64,000 bases of DNA from Duncaniella muricolitica (GCA_025808375.1 CP061009.1:3782001-3846000), one strand, 5' to 3'. Counted from the stretch's first letter, positions 8,070-17,506 are shown. The notes: generated by a model not told the origin, from the letters alone. Translations and numbers: made by a program.

Positions 8070-9635
8070 ATGGCAGAATCAGTAGTAAGGCTCTCACCAA
8101 GGCAGAAGATGATAAACCTCATGTATATCGTCCTCACCGCCATGCTCGCCCTCAACGTGTCGAGCGACGTGCTCGACGGCTTCGTACAAGTCGAAGACGG
8201 GCTGGCGCGCACCAATGCCAACATAGGCCGACGCAACGACGCCATATATGGCCAGCTTGAGAGCTTCACTCAGCAGAATCCGGAGAAAGGCACCCCGTGG
8301 CTCGAGAAAGCCTCGCAGGTACGCAAAAATGCCGCAAGCCTCTACACTCTGGTCGACTCGCTCAAACTCGCCATCGTGCGTCAGGCCGACGGCGAAGAGG
8401 GCTCACCCGACAACATCAACCGCCGCGACGACCTCGACGCGGCCTCGATCGTGCTGCTCGGTCCGGGCAAAACACGCGGTCAGCATCTGCGCACATCCAT
8501 CGACACCTATCGCGACTTCGTGACCTCGCTCATATCCGACTCCGTGAAGCGCGCATCAATCGACGAAGCCCTCTCCACCGCCCCCTACCGCCGCCCCGGC
8601 ACAGTGCAGGACCAACTGTGGGAAGAGGCCAAGTTTGAACATCAGCCCGTAGTGGCAGCCGTCACTCTCATGACAAAGCTCCAGAACGACATACGCTATG
8701 CCGAGGGCGAGGCCCTGGCCGCCCTGCTGGCCGGCGTGGATGCAGGCGACGTGCGCGTCAACGAGCTCAACGCCTTTGTCATTCCCCAGTCGCGTATGGT
8801 GATGCGCGGGGGCAAATACTCCGCAGCCATAGTCCTCGCCGCCGTCGACACCACGGCCCGCCCCGACATATTTGTCGGAGGCAAACCTCTCGGCAACGAC
8901 AAGGGCATCTACGAATTTAACACCTCGTCGACAGGCACTTTCGACTACTCGGGCTATATCGAGGTGGCCCACGGCGACGGCTCGTCGACACGCCACCCCT
9001 TCAGTTCGTCCTACACCGTCATGGAGCCGACAGCCACCGTATCGGCCACCATGATGAACGTGCTCTATGCCGGCATCAACAACCCCGTGAGCATCTCAGT
9101 CCCCGGAGTGCCGATGAACGGTGTGTCGGCCACAATGACCAACGGCTCCCTCACCCGTCAGGGCGACTCGTGGATAGCGCGCCCCGCCAAGGTGGGTGAG
9201 AATGCTACCGTGACAGTCACAGCCAATATCGACGGACGCCCGCAGACTGTGGCCACGTCGACATTCCGCGTGCGCAAACTCCCCGACCCGACCGCATTCC
9301 TATCGTTCACGGCTCCAAACGGCACCAAAGACCGCTACAAGGGGGGCAGACCTATAGCCAAATCACTCCTGACCACCATACCCGGCATCGAGGCGGCCAT
9401 TGATGACGACATGCTCAACATCGACTTCCAGGTGCTCGGATTCGAGACCGTGTTTTTCGACCAGATGGGCAACGCCATCCCCGAAGTGTCGCAGGGACCG
9501 GCCTTCACCCAGCGTCAGCGCGACCAGTTCAAGCGGCTCGCGCGCGGCAAGCGGTTTTACATCTCCCGCATCCGCGCCAAGGGTCCCGACGGCATCGAGA
9601 GAGTGCTCTCGCCGATGGAGGTCATTGTCAATTAA
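8070..9635 (+). CDS. porM: T9SS motor protein PorM/GldM
   Basis: 521 residues. A short cytoplasmic N-terminus with the family motif RLSPRQKMINLMYIVLTAML runs into a single transmembrane helix, and ALNVSSDVLDGF follows. The periplasmic part contains a helical domain (to about residue 220) and several Ig-like beta domains (VVMRGGKYSAAIVLAAVDTT, the MNVLYAGINNPVSISVPGV block, and a C-terminal domain ending SPMEVIVN). PorM dimers span the periplasm and couple the PorL motor to the PorK/PorN ring. The 140-base repeat-filled spacer before it is longer than the other spacers of the cluster, so a separate promoter or processing site is possible there, though none is recognisable. Confidence 0.96.
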   Translation: MAESVVRLSPRQKMINLMYIVLTAMLALNVSSDVLDGFVQVEDGLARTNANIGRRNDAIYGQLESFTQQNPEKGTPWLEKASQVRKNAASLYTLVDSLKLAIVRQADGEEGSPDNINRRDDLDAASIVLLGPGKTRGQHLRTSIDTYRDFVTSLISDSVKRASIDEALSTAPYRRPGTVQDQLWEEAKFEHQPVVAAVTLMTKLQNDIRYAEGEALAALLAGVDAGDVRVNELNAFVIPQSRMVMRGGKYSAAIVLAAVDTTARPDIFVGGKPLGNDKGIYEFNTSSTGTFDYSGYIEVAHGDGSSTRHPFSSSYTVMEPTATVSATMMNVLYAGINNPVSISVPGVPMNGVSATMTNGSLTRQGDSWIARPAKVGENATVTVTANIDGRPQTVATSTFRVRKLPDPTAFLSFTAPNGTKDRYKGGRPIAKSLLTTIPGIEAAIDDDMLNIDFQVLGFETVFFDQMGNAIPEVSQGPAFTQRQRDQFKRLARGKRFYISRIRAKGPDGIERVLSPMEVIVN

Positions 9636-9664
9636 TGAGTTTAAAAGTTTGGAGTTTAAAGTTT
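9636..9664. repeat. short GTTTAAA-type repeat
   Basis: The porM-porN spacer opens with GTTTAAAAGTTTGGAGTTTA followed by AAGTTTA, another degenerate copy of the 7-bp array seen at 1173-1205. Confidence 0.6.
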
Positions 9665-9701
9665 AGCCTTCGGGCGCAACATATATACACGTAATATCTC
9701 A

Positions 9702-10844
9702 ATGAAGAAATTTCTTCTCACAGCCATAGCTCTTTTCATCGGGGCCTGCGCCTTCGCGCAGGACGCCTCGTCGAGTTCGTCGGTAGTGCGCCGCAAGGCC
9801 TCCGACCGCAACACAAGGCAAGACTCCCCGGGGGTGACACAGCGCATGCAAAACCGCCTCGAAAGCTCCTCGACCGACGACAGCGAGCTCCAGTGGATGC
9901 GCGTGATGTATCGCAGCCTCGACCTGACCAAAGACGCCAACGGCGCGCTCTACTATCCCGACGAACCCGTCGAGGGACAGGACAACCTGTTTCGCATCAT
10001 CATGAAGCGCATGGCCGACGGCTCGCTCCAAGGCTATGAGTATCTTGACGGACGCGAGGTGTTCAGCGACGATTTCAAAGTCAACATGCGCGATGTCCTC
10101 GACCGCTTCTACATACTCTACTCCGAGGCCAAAGGCTCGACCGAGAAAAATCCGCGCTTCACCATCGAGGAGTCCGACATCCCGGCCTCGGAGGTGCTGA
10201 GCTATTACATCATCGAGCGTTGGGAGTTTGACCGCCGCTCCAACCGCATGCGCACACTAGTCGAGGCCATATGCCCCGTGCTCCACCGCGCCGGCGACTT
10301 CGGAGCCGAGGCCATACGCTACCCGATGTTCTGGGTGAGATATGACGACCTCCGTCCCTACATCACCACACAAAACATCTTTACCGACGACGACAACAAC
10401 CTCGCCACATGCACCTATGACGACTATTTCCGGCTCGGGCTCTACGAAGGTGACATCTACAAGACCCGCAATCTGAAAAACAAGTCGCTCATGCAGCTCT
10501 ATCCCGATCCCGATGAGCTGGCCCATGCACGCGACAGCATACAGCAGCGTCTCGACAGCTACGAGAAAAAACTATGGGTGCCCTCGCTCGAAGAGCTTGC
10601 CGCCCGCCGTGAAGCTGCCGAGAAAGCCGAGGCTCTCGCATCGGGCGATGCCGCAGCAAGCGAGACCTCAGTGGCCGAAGACAGCGTGGAGAAACCGGCC
10701 TCCACTCGCGCGTCACGCACAAAACGCGGAGCTAAAAAAAGCTCTGCATCCAAGACCAAACCCGCCAAGGTCAAGAAACCCAAGAGCGTAAAGGCCTCCA
10801 CCCCCTCATCGGCCACTCGCTCCGTGCGTAACCGCAAACGATAA
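9702..10844 (+). CDS. porN: T9SS ring protein PorN/GldN with a basic C-terminal tail
   Basis: 380 residues: signal peptide (LLTAIALFIGACAFAQ), a Ser-rich linker, then the conserved core with WMRVMYRSLDLTKDANGALYYP, LFRIIMKRMADGSLQGYEYLDGR, YYIIERWEFDRRSNRM and the ICPVLHRAGDFGAEAIRYPMFWVRYDDLRP block. PorN pairs with PorK in the periplasmic ring. After about residue 310 the protein leaves the family consensus for a low-complexity tail: an Ala/Ser/Glu stretch, then about 45 residues very rich in Lys, Arg, Ala, Ser and Pro, like histone H1 tails. GC content and frame remain normal through it and the stop is clean, so it looks genuine. Such a polycation in the periplasm might bind peptidoglycan or LPS (inference). 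Confidence 0.95.
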   Translation: MKKFLLTAIALFIGACAFAQDASSSSSVVRRKASDRNTRQDSPGVTQRMQNRLESSSTDDSELQWMRVMYRSLDLTKDANGALYYPDEPVEGQDNLFRIIMKRMADGSLQGYEYLDGREVFSDDFKVNMRDVLDRFYILYSEAKGSTEKNPRFTIEESDIPASEVLSYYIIERWEFDRRSNRMRTLVEAICPVLHRAGDFGAEAIRYPMFWVRYDDLRPYITTQNIFTDDDNNLATCTYDDYFRLGLYEGDIYKTRNLKNKSLMQLYPDPDELAHARDSIQQRLDSYEKKLWVPSLEELAARREAAEKAEALASGDAAASETSVAEDSVEKPASTRASRTKRGAKKSSASKTKPAKVKKPKSVKASTPSSATRSVRNRKR

Positions 10845-10876
10845 GCCTCTCTCTCCATTTCGTCACATTTTCACTC

Positions 10877-11845
10877 TTGCATTCGCCAGTCACAATAGTT
10901 ATCCCGGTCTACAATCGCGCGCACACCATCGCGCGCACTCTGCGCAGCATCGACGCGCAGACTCTGAGACCGGCTCGGGTGATACTGGTCGACAACAATT
11001 CATCCGACAGTTCAGTGGACGCGATGCGCGCCTGGGCCGACGGCAAGGACTATGTGACTCTACTGTCTCAGCCGCGTCCCGGAGCATGCGCCGCACGCAA
11101 CCGCGGACTGGAACATGTGACCACGGAGTGGACCATGTTTTTTGATTCCGACGACGTGATGGCTCCGACCCACGTCAGCGACTTCTCACGCGCCATCGAC
11201 TCCAATCCGCAGGCCGATATAATCGGCCGTGACATCCTCACCCGCTTTATCGACGGGACAGAGAGGCGGCTATACTTCCGGGCCGGACGCGACGCCATGT
11301 TTCATCATCTCTTCCGCGGCTGCCTGTCGACCCAACGCTATGTGGCCCGCACCTCGCTGTTCCGTGCCGTCGGAGCATGGGACGAGAATCTGAGCGGGTG
11401 GAACGATTACGAGCTCGCCACACGTCTGCTCATGCACACCTCCGCCATCCTGCGGCTCTCAGGCTCGCCGACCGTCACAACCTATCAGCAGGAAGAATCA
11501 ATCACAGGCACAGGTTTCAGCGCGCACCCCGAGCGATGGCAACGTTCGCTCGACACCATCCGCAGCCATTTCCTGTCACTGCCTGACTCCGACAGCCGCC
11601 GGCTCAGATGGCTCGACTGGCTCGACGCACGCTGCATGATACTCGCCGCAGCCTATGAACAGGAAGCCATGAAAAACAAATCGTCCACCGACTACGAAGG
11701 CTATGCGGCCGCCCACAAGCTCTCGGCCACACTCTACGCCAAAGTCATGCAGCGCACCCCCCATCCCCGCCGCCAGCGGCTCATCTATCTTCACAACCTC
11801 CACCTCCGCCGCCTCACATGGCTCCTTGCCAAAAGCCTCCTGTAA
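10877..11845 (+). CDS. family 2 glycosyltransferase
   Basis: 322 residues starting at a TTG codon; no ATG is available upstream and the GT-A fold starts at once with VTIVIPVYNRAHTIARTL. Other motifs are VILVDNNSSD, RPGACAARNRGLEH and the metal-binding FFDSDDVM (a DSD variant of DXD) near residues 92-99, then WDENLSGWNDYELATRLL as acceptor-side block. It transfers a sugar from an activated donor; donor and acceptor cannot be told. It lies 32 bases after porN and may be cotranscribed. Since T9SS cargo is often anchored to a surface polysaccharide, a link is conceivable but is only inference from position. The C-terminal third is Arg/His-rich with no recognised domain. Confidence 0.9.
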   Translation: MHSPVTIVIPVYNRAHTIARTLRSIDAQTLRPARVILVDNNSSDSSVDAMRAWADGKDYVTLLSQPRPGACAARNRGLEHVTTEWTMFFDSDDVMAPTHVSDFSRAIDSNPQADIIGRDILTRFIDGTERRLYFRAGRDAMFHHLFRGCLSTQRYVARTSLFRAVGAWDENLSGWNDYELATRLLMHTSAILRLSGSPTVTTYQQEESITGTGFSAHPERWQRSLDTIRSHFLSLPDSDSRRLRWLDWLDARCMILAAAYEQEAMKNKSSTDYEGYAAAHKLSATLYAKVMQRTPHPRRQRLIYLHNLHLRRLTWLLAKSLL

Positions 11846-11862
11846 GACCAATTTGGAGGGTT

Positions 11863-12645
11863 TTAATAATCCATTAATATCGGCACACGGTGTTCTTCCG
11901 CAAAAAGCACCGCCTGATATAGCATCGAGTATGCACATTGAGCCAGCTCCTCGGTGCGGTATCTCTCTTTGGGTGTTTTGTCTGACCTGCGGATGAATCC
12001 CAAAAGGTGTTTCGGCTCTTTTTGTTTTACCGGTATATAGTATTTGTCGTTTCGCCAGGAGTGTATGGTGGCTTCATCGGCATTCCATAGCTGTCGGTTT
12101 AGGTTTTCCAGTTCGCGTTTCAGAAGTGATAGCGTAGAGATTGCCCCCACAGTGCCCGTAGGATACTCCGCTACAAAGATAATGTCATCCGGGATTGGCA
12201 GCCAAAGAGCTGTATCATAAAGCAATGAATTGGCTATTTTCTTTGACATAGCCTCTTTGACTACCGGCTCGTCATAGGCATTCCATTTGCTGTCCACATA
12301 CTCGGGCAACGGGCGATTCAGAGAGAGGCAGGCCTGCAACATTATCAATGCCCCGAAGGCCTCCCAATCGGGTTTATCGGTATAATAGTCACATTCGGAT
12401 GTTTCGTCCCATAACGGTGAAGGCTCCGGCATGTCGATGGTCACGGCGATATTGTCAATCCATTTGGTCACGGTAGTCCGTATATCCTCTATTTCCGCTT
12501 TATCCTCTATGGGTTTTATTTCATTACCGTCACCGTCTGTCATCACGCATTTCTGTCCGTTTTCCTCCGCCATACGCTGTACGATGGTTTTCCAGTTGCG
12601 ACTATAATAGCGAGTCAATTTACCTGAATATATGTCCAAGCCCAT
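11863..12645 (-). CDS. unrecognised protein starting MGLDIYSG
   Basis: 260 residues, no signal peptide or membrane segment, no catalytic motif I recognise. The opening MGLDIYSGKLTRYYSRNWK, the Trp- and Asp/Glu-rich body (WIDNIAVTIDMPEPSPLWDE, DYYTDKPDWEAFGALIML) and acidic composition are reminiscent of small orphan or immunity-like proteins scattered in Bacteroidota accessory regions, but I cannot assign a family. The DNA is visibly more AT-rich than porN or sufS on either side, suggesting acquisition. It is convergent with the glycosyltransferase gene (17 bases apart) and has its own promoter-like box at 12710-12717, so it is probably monocistronic. Confidence 0.75.
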   Translation of the reverse strand: MGLDIYSGKLTRYYSRNWKTIVQRMAEENGQKCVMTDGDGNEIKPIEDKAEIEDIRTTVTKWIDNIAVTIDMPEPSPLWDETSECDYYTDKPDWEAFGALIMLQACLSLNRPLPEYVDSKWNAYDEPVVKEAMSKKIANSLLYDTALWLPIPDDIIFVAEYPTGTVGAISTLSLLKRELENLNRQLWNADEATIHSWRNDKYYIPVKQKEPKHLLGFIRRSDKTPKERYRTEELAQCAYSMLYQAVLFAEEHRVPILMDY

Positions 12646-12709
12646 ATCGTGTAAATATTAAAGTTATTTTTAGAGATTGCCATGCTCTTACGTTAGAGGG
12701 TTCCATGGA

Positions 12710-12717
12710 CAAAGTTA
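12710..12717 (-). promoter_or_regulatory. -7 box TAACTTTG for the unrecognised gene at 11863-12645
   Basis: On the minus strand the box reads TAACTTTG, the commonest Bacteroidota -7 element in this window. It would start transcription about 58 bases before the ATG. No good TTTG is seen at the -33 distance. Confidence 0.5.
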
Positions 12718-12792
12718 CTCTTTTTATTTGATTACACATCAGATTTTTGCGATAATTATCAGTCACATGCCATGGAGTGGGAATATAACCGA

Positions 12793-12826
12793 AGCCTCCG
12801 GCCGGATTTTGTCCCGGCCGGAGGCT
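12793..12826 (-). terminator. GC-rich hairpin behind sufS
   Basis: Perfect 13-bp arms (AGCCTCCGGCCGG and its complement) around an 8-base loop, lying 58 bases beyond the sufS stop codon on the minus strand. The U-run after the stem is weak, so termination is likely but not certain. Confidence 0.65.
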
Positions 12827-12884
12827 ATCGTAGTGTCTGTTATGTAAATCGATTGACTGATTATGGTTTGATTCCCCCTATCCG

Positions 12885-14102
12885 TCACTCCAATATAGCG
12901 GTGACGCGCTTGAGGGCGGCGATAAAGGCGTCACACTCCTCGAGTGTGTTGTAGACGGCAAACGAGGCGCGTACCACACCCTCAACACCGAGCACATGCA
13001 TCAGCGGCTGGGCACAGTGATGGCCCGTGCGCACCTCCACGCCGAGTTTGTCGAGCAGCATTCCCATATCGTAATGGTGGATATTGCCGACAAGAAACGA
13101 GATAATGGCACATTTGCCCGGAGCCTGTCCGAAAATCCTCATGCCGGGTATCTCCTCAAGCATGCGGCGCGTAGTGTAGTCAAGCAGTTCATGCTCATGG
13201 GCGGCTATCTGCTCAACGCCGGTCTCTTCCATGAAATCTATAGCCTTGGCCAACGCCGAGATACCGATGAAATCGGGCGTGCCGGCCTCGAATTTATAGG
13301 GAAGTTCGGCATACGTGGTGCGTTCAAACGACACCGACTCGATCATCTCGCCGCCCCCCTGGTAGGGAGGCATCTTTTCGAGCCATTTCTCTTTGCCGTA
13401 GAGCACCCCCACGCCCGTCGGGCCATACATCTTATGGGCCGAAAAAGCATAGAAGTCCGCATCGAGGTCGCGCACGTCAATCGACATGTGGGGTGCGGCC
13501 TGAGCTCCGTCCACCACCACAGGCACTCCGTGGCCGTGGGCTATGGCTGTCATCTCCTTGACGGGATTGACGGTGCCGAGCACGTTGGAAGCATGACACA
13601 CGCTCACAAGACGCGTGCGCTCGTTAAACATCTCACGATAGGCATCCATGTCGAGCTCGCCGATGGCATTGACGGGCACCACGCGTATGGTAAATCCGAT
13701 GCGATCGCGCAGCAACTGCCAGGGCACGATATTGGCGTGATGCTCCATCTCGGTGAGTATCAACTCGTCACCCTCGCCGAGCATCATGCCGCCAAACGAG
13801 GAGGCCACGAGGTTGAGAGCCTCGGTGGTGCCGCGCGTGAATATAACCTCGGAAGTCGAGGCGGCGTTGATCCACTCCTTCACCCGTCGGCGTGCAGCCT
13901 CCTGGAGCTCGGTAGCCTCCTGCGAGAGCGTGTGCACGCCACGGTGCACATTGGCCTTGGTCGTGGTGTATCCGTCGACCACAGCCTTGACCACCGTGTC
14001 GGGGGTCTGTGATGTGGCTGTATTGTCGAGATAGACCAGCGGTCGGTTATATAGTTTTCGTTCGAGTATCGGAAACCCGGAGCGAATCTTCTCAATATCC
14101 AT
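12885..14102 (-). CDS. sufS: SufS-type cysteine desulfurase
   Basis: 405 residues, a group II cysteine desulfurase that removes sulfur from cysteine for Fe-S cluster assembly. PLP-binding Lys is in FYAFSAHKMYGPTGVGVLYG (about residues 218-237) and the catalytic Cys in VRTGHHCAQPLM near residue 364. YLDNTATSQTP, RGTTEALNLVA and VVDGAQAAPHM are other family motifs. It is the last gene of the sufC-sufD-sufS set, four bases after sufD, with a hairpin terminator beyond its stop. It would work with SufBCD, but no sufB or sufE is seen in the window. Confidence 0.96.
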   Translation of the reverse strand: MDIEKIRSGFPILERKLYNRPLVYLDNTATSQTPDTVVKAVVDGYTTTKANVHRGVHTLSQEATELQEAARRRVKEWINAASTSEVIFTRGTTEALNLVASSFGGMMLGEGDELILTEMEHHANIVPWQLLRDRIGFTIRVVPVNAIGELDMDAYREMFNERTRLVSVCHASNVLGTVNPVKEMTAIAHGHGVPVVVDGAQAAPHMSIDVRDLDADFYAFSAHKMYGPTGVGVLYGKEKWLEKMPPYQGGGEMIESVSFERTTYAELPYKFEAGTPDFIGISALAKAIDFMEETGVEQIAAHEHELLDYTTRRMLEEIPGMRIFGQAPGKCAIISFLVGNIHHYDMGMLLDKLGVEVRTGHHCAQPLMHVLGVEGVVRASFAVYNTLEECDAFIAALKRVTAILE

Positions 14103-14106
14103 GTTG

Positions 14107-15450
14107 TTAATTTTTTAGTTCGCACGTCTCGCAGTTGCCGAGCGTGCCCGAGAAACGGCGGTCGACGAGATGACGCAGACGATCCTGCAGACCGGGTATA
14201 TGCACCGAGTCTATGACATCGACCATAAACGCCTGCATCAGCATCTTGCGGGCCTCGGCCTCGGGTATGCCGCGCGAACGCATGTAGAAGAGCGCGTCCT
14301 CGTCAATCTGACCCGTAGTGGCTCCGTGGCTGCATTTCACCTCATCGTTGTTGATAATGAGCTGCGGCTTGCAGTGCATGCGTGCGTTGGTGCTTGCAAG
14401 TATATTGCGGTTGCTCTGATAAGCCTCGGTGTAGGGAGCGTCGGGCATCACGGTGATGCTGCCCTCAAAGGCTCCGCTCGACTCATCGTCCATAACGTAT
14501 TTGAACAGTTGGTTGCTGCGGCAACGGGGCGAGCGGTGCATCACAACCGTGTCATTGTCGATATGCATCCGCTCCGAGCCTATGGCCATGCCGTTGATGT
14601 GACACTCGCAATGCTCGCCGAGGAGCTCGATGTCAAAATCGTTGCGTGTGACGCCACAGGTGAGCGTGGTGTTGTTGACAGTCACGTCGCTCCCCCCCTG
14701 CTGGGCAACAAACATGCGCGAGTAGCGCGAGGTCTTGGCCGACGACTCCTCGATGGAACACATCTCCAGCCGGGCGTTGCGGCCCACGGCTATCTCCGTC
14801 ACCTGCGATGCGAGATAGCTCTGCGTGCGGTCCTGGGTGTGGTCACACACGAGCAGTGTCAGCTCGGCGTCCTCCTCGACCACGATGAGCATGCGGCGGA
14901 AGGCTGCGAGCGGAGCGGGCGACGAGAAGATGTTGACCAACTGCAGGGCCTTGTCGGGACGCGTGCCTTTGGCCACATGGATAAACACTCCGTCCTGCAC
15001 AAGCATGGTGTTGAGCGACACCGAGGCGTCGGCAAGCGGAGCCAGCGAGCCATAGTAACGGTCGACTATCTCGGGCATCTCGCGCGAGGCTCTTGCGAGC
15101 GACATGAAAGTCACCCCTTCGGGCAGACGCTCGTCGAGCGTGGCCGAGGGGACAAACTTGTCATTGACCACAGTGGCCTGGAGTGTCGACATATTGGGCA
15201 CATCGCAGCGGAATGTGGCGGCCACATCCACCGGTATGCCCACACGGTTGACGTTCACGCCATAGTCGGGCGCAAACATATCCTCAATCGAGGTCTTTTC
15301 AAACCCCTCGGTGCGACGTGTCGGGAGCGACTGCAGGTCAAGCCCTGCACGGGCGGCGGTGCGCAACGCGTTGAGCGGCTCGCCGGTCGATGCATGCACG
15401 GCTTCGTGCATCGCGTCATAGAGGTCGGTATATTGCTTAATGGCACTCAT
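14107..15450 (-). CDS. sufD: Fe-S cluster assembly protein SufD
   Basis: 447 residues. The N-terminal helical region contains LPTRRTEGFEKTSIEDMF, and the beta-helix core ends in the family block KCSHGATTGQIDEDALFYMRSRGIPEAEA with the conserved His near residue 377. SufD forms the SufBC2D scaffold with SufB and the ATPase SufC. The C-terminus ends NCETCELKN, with two Cys. Four bases separate it from sufS; on the other side a 103-base spacer full of AATTAG-type repeats separates it from sufC. Confidence 0.95.
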   Translation of the reverse strand: MSAIKQYTDLYDAMHEAVHASTGEPLNALRTAARAGLDLQSLPTRRTEGFEKTSIEDMFAPDYGVNVNRVGIPVDVAATFRCDVPNMSTLQATVVNDKFVPSATLDERLPEGVTFMSLARASREMPEIVDRYYGSLAPLADASVSLNTMLVQDGVFIHVAKGTRPDKALQLVNIFSSPAPLAAFRRMLIVVEEDAELTLLVCDHTQDRTQSYLASQVTEIAVGRNARLEMCSIEESSAKTSRYSRMFVAQQGGSDVTVNNTTLTCGVTRNDFDIELLGEHCECHINGMAIGSERMHIDNDTVVMHRSPRCRSNQLFKYVMDDESSGAFEGSITVMPDAPYTEAYQSNRNILASTNARMHCKPQLIINNDEVKCSHGATTGQIDEDALFYMRSRGIPEAEARKMLMQAFMVDVIDSVHIPGLQDRLRHLVDRRFSGTLGNCETCELKN

Positions 15451-15473
15451 TTCATTTCAATCAGCAGCACTTG

Positions 15474-15553
15474 TTCAATTAGTAATTAGTAATTGTTAAT
15501 TAGTAATTAACTGAAGCCAAATCAATTACTAATTACTAATTGCCAATTGCCAA

Positions 15554-15558
<5 letters not shown>
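15474..15558. repeat. 7-bp AATTAGT/AATTAGC tandem arrays inside the suf operon
   Basis: Two facing arrays (about 15475-15510 and 15523-15558) of TAATTAG or CAATTAG units and their complements fill the sufC-sufD spacer; facing orientation would allow the transcript to fold into a hairpin. The same unit recurs at 29050-29095, 29235-29290 and 56622-56748. Confidence 0.85.
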
Positions 15559-16315
<757 letters not shown>

Positions 16316-16377
16316 AGTCGTATTCAGAAATTTTGCTACAAAATTACTAACTTCTTTATAGTTTGGAAAGTTTATAG

Positions 16378-17097
16378 TTATAAAAGTTCGTAATTAAGCA
16401 CGGCCTCCACAATGTAGAGGGCGCAGATGTCGGCGCGGGCCACATCCATGTCGTCATAGGCGGGATTGTCGCTGTGGAGCACCACCATCGAGGGGTCGGA
16501 GTGACGGCGCACATATTTCACCATCCTGTATTCCTCAAGCTGCACCACATACATCTGGCCCCAGAATATATTGCGGGGGTCGCGGATGTGTCGTATGGCC
16601 ACATAACCGCCGTTGCATATGCGCGGACTCATGCTGTCGCCTCTGACCTTGACGATGTGGGTGTCGGCCGGCAGTTCGGGTATGTTCATCATGCCCACCG
16701 GGCGTGTCTCGCTGAATATCTGCTCCAGACTGCGGCACCCGGCGGTGACATCGATGTCATACACGGGCACTCCTCCACCGGCCGTCATCAGCCGGGGCGA
16801 GCCTGAGAGCGTGATGTCGCGCGCAAGCGGCTCTTTCTCAAACGGCAATCCCTCGCCGCTCTTGAGCCACGGCTTTGACACACCGAGGTCGGCCACGATG
16901 CGGTTGACAAGCCCCTCGGTAAAAGGCAGTTTGCCGGTCATAACCTTCGACAGATTTGACGGATCGAGCTTGAGCAGCCGGGCCAGTGCCCGCTGCGACA
17001 GGTGACGGAGCATCATGATATGCTTAAGCCGCCCTACAATCCCGTCCGTACCGTCATGCTCCACCTCTATTACAATTTTTTCCTGTTGAGCATCCAT
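16378..17097 (-). CDS. LexA/CI-like repressor with S24 peptidase domain
   Basis: 239 residues. A helix-turn-helix of Cro/CI type (about residues 22-75: LKHIMMLRHLSQRALARLL, DPSNLSKVMTG) is joined to an S24 peptidase domain. The catalytic Ser is in VRGDSMSPRI and Lys in RMVKYVRR, and an Ala-Gly pair in DIDVTAGCRS occupies the place of the LexA/CI autocleavage site, so DNA-damage-triggered self-cleavage is plausible. No phage genes surround it, suggesting a chromosomal regulator. A perfect promoter (17118-17149) stands directly upstream. Its operator is unknown; autoregulation is possible. The -7 box is only 21 bases from the ATG, so the leader is very short. Confidence 0.85.
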   Translation of the reverse strand: MDAQQEKIVIEVEHDGTDGIVGRLKHIMMLRHLSQRALARLLKLDPSNLSKVMTGKLPFTEGLVNRIVADLGVSKPWLKSGEGLPFEKEPLARDITLSGSPRLMTAGGGVPVYDIDVTAGCRSLEQIFSETRPVGMMNIPELPADTHIVKVRGDSMSPRICNGGYVAIRHIRDPRNIFWGQMYVVQLEEYRMVKYVRRHSDPSMVVLHSDNPAYDDMDVARADICALYIVEAVLNYELL

Positions 17098-17117
17098 AAG
17101 AATAGCATTTTTATTGG

Positions 17118-17149
17118 CAAATATACAACATTATTGTCATTTAGCCAAA
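17118..17149 (-). promoter_or_regulatory. promoter of the S24 repressor gene
   Basis: Minus strand: TTTG (17149-17146), 20 bases, TATATTTG (17125-17118), an exact match to the Bacteroidota consensus. Confidence 0.75.
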
Positions 17150-17170
17150 CCAAACCGCAATATGCGGAAA

Positions 17171-17259
17171 AAGAAAAAAGTTTTTCACTCATTGCCCCGG
17201 TAGAGGATGAATGAAAAACTTTTGTTTCTTTTGAGACTTTTGTCCTTATGTATCTCCCC
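17171..17259. repeat. hairpin plus one arm of a dispersed repeat
   Basis: An inverted repeat (AAAAGTTTTTCACTCATT facing AATGAAAAACTTTT) occupies about 17175-17224. It runs into a single copy of the dispersed repeat CTTTTGTTTCTTTTGAGACT followed by TTTGTCCTTATGTATC (about 17218-17255). The same repeat is at 18462-18503, 19926-19967 and 33674-33748. It could act as terminator for tRNA-Pro, which is transcribed toward it. Confidence 0.7.
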
Positions 17260-17292
17260 TTACGTGCGAGGGATGACAGAGCCTCAAGTGGG

Positions 17293-17366
17293 TCGGGGTG
17301 ACAGGATTCGAACCTGCGACCACCTGGTCCCAAACCAGGTGCGCTACCGGACTGCGCTACGCCCCG
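17293..17366 (-). tRNA. tRNA-Pro (anticodon TGG)
   Basis: Read on the minus strand it folds as a full cloverleaf: D stem GCGC/GCGC, anticodon stem CCTGG/CCAGG with loop TTTGGGA (anticodon TGG), T arm GCAGG-TTCGAAT-CCTGT, discriminator A. CCA is not encoded. One oddity: acceptor strands CGGGGCG and CACCCCG leave a C6-A67 mismatch where Bacteroidota tRNA-Pro normally has U-A. Confidence 0.95.
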
Positions 17367-17396
17367 TGCACTGATGTCATACATCGTAATGCACTG

Positions 17397-17428
17397 CAAA
17401 GGTAGTGAGTTTTTTTGATTCCCACAAA
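17397..17428 (-). promoter_or_regulatory. promoter of tRNA-Pro
   Basis: Minus strand: TTTG (17428-17425), 20 bases, TACCTTTG (17404-17397). This exact -7 sequence and spacing recur in front of tRNA-Ala at 48137-48168. Confidence 0.8.
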
Positions 17429-17506
17429 TTTCAGCCAAGAGTTTATGGTTTTTAATTTCGCCACATTACCCTTTAAGAAACCATCCGGCGGGAAGACTCG
17501 TTATTT

